Shown piece by piece: positions 63,762 through 64,000 of a stretch of 64,000 nt of DNA. This DNA comes from an uncultured Lachnospiraceae bacterium. GTDB taxonomy: Bacteria > Bacillota > Clostridia > Lachnospirales > Lachnospiraceae. The notes under the pieces are model-generated. The model had not been told where the DNA came from. It searched no databases and was given only the letters and a program-made list of their open reading frames with translations. Position numbers and translations under genes: made by a program. Location: contig CAKRHP010000002.1 of the NCBI GenBank assembly GCA_934339135.1, positions 124,001 through 188,000 of the forward strand, given 5' to 3'. Positions within the stretch are counted from its first letter, which is position 1. Each line of letters starts with the position of its first letter.

Positions 63762-64000
63762 ATGGCAAAGTCAGAGGAAATATCAGGGATCCAGAAAGCG
63801 GCAATCCTTTTGATCGCATTAGGACCGGACAAGTCTTCGTCTGTATTTAAGCATTTGAAGGAGGACGAAATTGAGCAGATCACGCTGGAGATTGCCAATA
63901 CCAGGAGTGTATCTCCTTCGGTAAAGGATAAAGTGATGGATGAGTTTTATGAGGTGTGTCTGGCTCAACAATATATTGCAGAAGGTGGTATCGGATATGC
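63762..64000 (+). CDS. fliG: flagellar motor switch protein FliG, N-terminal part (3' end outside window)
   Basis: The first 79 residues: I-S-G-I-Q-K-A-A-I-L-L-I-A-L-G-P-D-K-S, then F-K-H-L-K-E-D-E-I-E-Q-I-T-L-E-I-A, the FliG N-terminal domain that binds FliF. GGAGG (63751-63755) is six bases before ATG 63762. The frame is open at the window edge. Confidence 0.93.
   Translation, partial: MAKSEEISGIQKAAILLIALGPDKSSSVFKHLKEDEIEQITLEIANTRSVSPSVKDKVMDEFYEVCLAQQYIAEGGIGY

Overview
The window looks like chromosomal DNA of a flagellated, spore-forming Clostridia member, most likely family Lachnospiraceae. The basis is gene content: sigE/sigG with spoIIGA, a YlmC/YmxH protein, CodY, an LL-diaminopimelate aminotransferase, a T-box leader, AspS2 with GatCAB, CIRCE/HrcA, and a codY-flgB junction of the Bacillus/Clostridia kind. 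Genus cannot be fixed from sequence alone. Nearly every gene is on the + strand. I see no prophage, insertion sequence, rRNA or CRISPR array.

Layout. 0-7.3 kb: the end of a DUF58 gene, a membrane transglutaminase-like protein, a DUF1292 protein, a response regulator fused to a ComFB domain, proS and a cation diffusion facilitator. 7.3-18.1 kb: an amino-acid block, leuC-leuD, then tarI-tarJ (CDP-ribitol synthesis) inside the leucine genes, then leuB-ilvD-ilvB and serC-serA. The leu promoter carries a CodY-box-like sequence and codY itself lies at 59.7 kb. 18.3-21.2 kb: folC-folE-folP. 21.2-24 kb: tRNA-Pro(CGG), an AT-rich sulfotransferase-like gene and dapL. 24-27.2 kb: a secreted DUF1002 protein, a lipoprotein and a MIF-family protein. 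27.2-32.8 kb: a T-box leader, aspS2-gatC-gatA-gatB (indirect Asn-tRNA synthesis) and a PilZ protein. 32.8-34.1 kb: an AT-rich patch with ORF remnants around a small Cys-rich protein and a YaiI/YqxD protein. 34.1-36.4 kb: a FliK-like gene on the minus strand, away from the flagellar operon. 36.5-41.6 kb: hrcA-grpE-dnaK-dnaJ under a perfect CIRCE. 41.6-41.8 kb: a 141-nt rod-shaped inverted-repeat element. 42-45.6 kb: an enolase, a MATE transporter and small hypothetical genes. 45.8-51.3 kb: envelope genes (TagG/TagH-like exporter, L,D-transpeptidase, LtaS-like enzyme). 51.4-54.8 kb: spoIIGA-sigE, sigG, ylmC-like, nrdR. 54.9-60.5 kb: comM-dprA-topA-codY. 60.6-64 kb: flgB-flgC-fliE-fliF and the start of fliG, cut by the window edge.

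How the parts fit. TarI/TarJ, the TagGH-like exporter and the LtaS-like enzyme together suggest ribitol-phosphate-containing or teichoic-acid-type surface polymers. Two candidate cyclic-dinucleotide effectors (PilZ and REC-ComFB) and a distant FliK-like gene accompany the flagellar operon. The spoIIGA promoter has the long -35/-10 spacing of Spo0A-activated sigma-A promoters. The least explained items are the rod-like element after dnaJ, a 58-bp intergenic repeat with paired substitutions found before folC and before aspS2, the REC-ComFB fusion and the tarIJ insertion in the leu operon.
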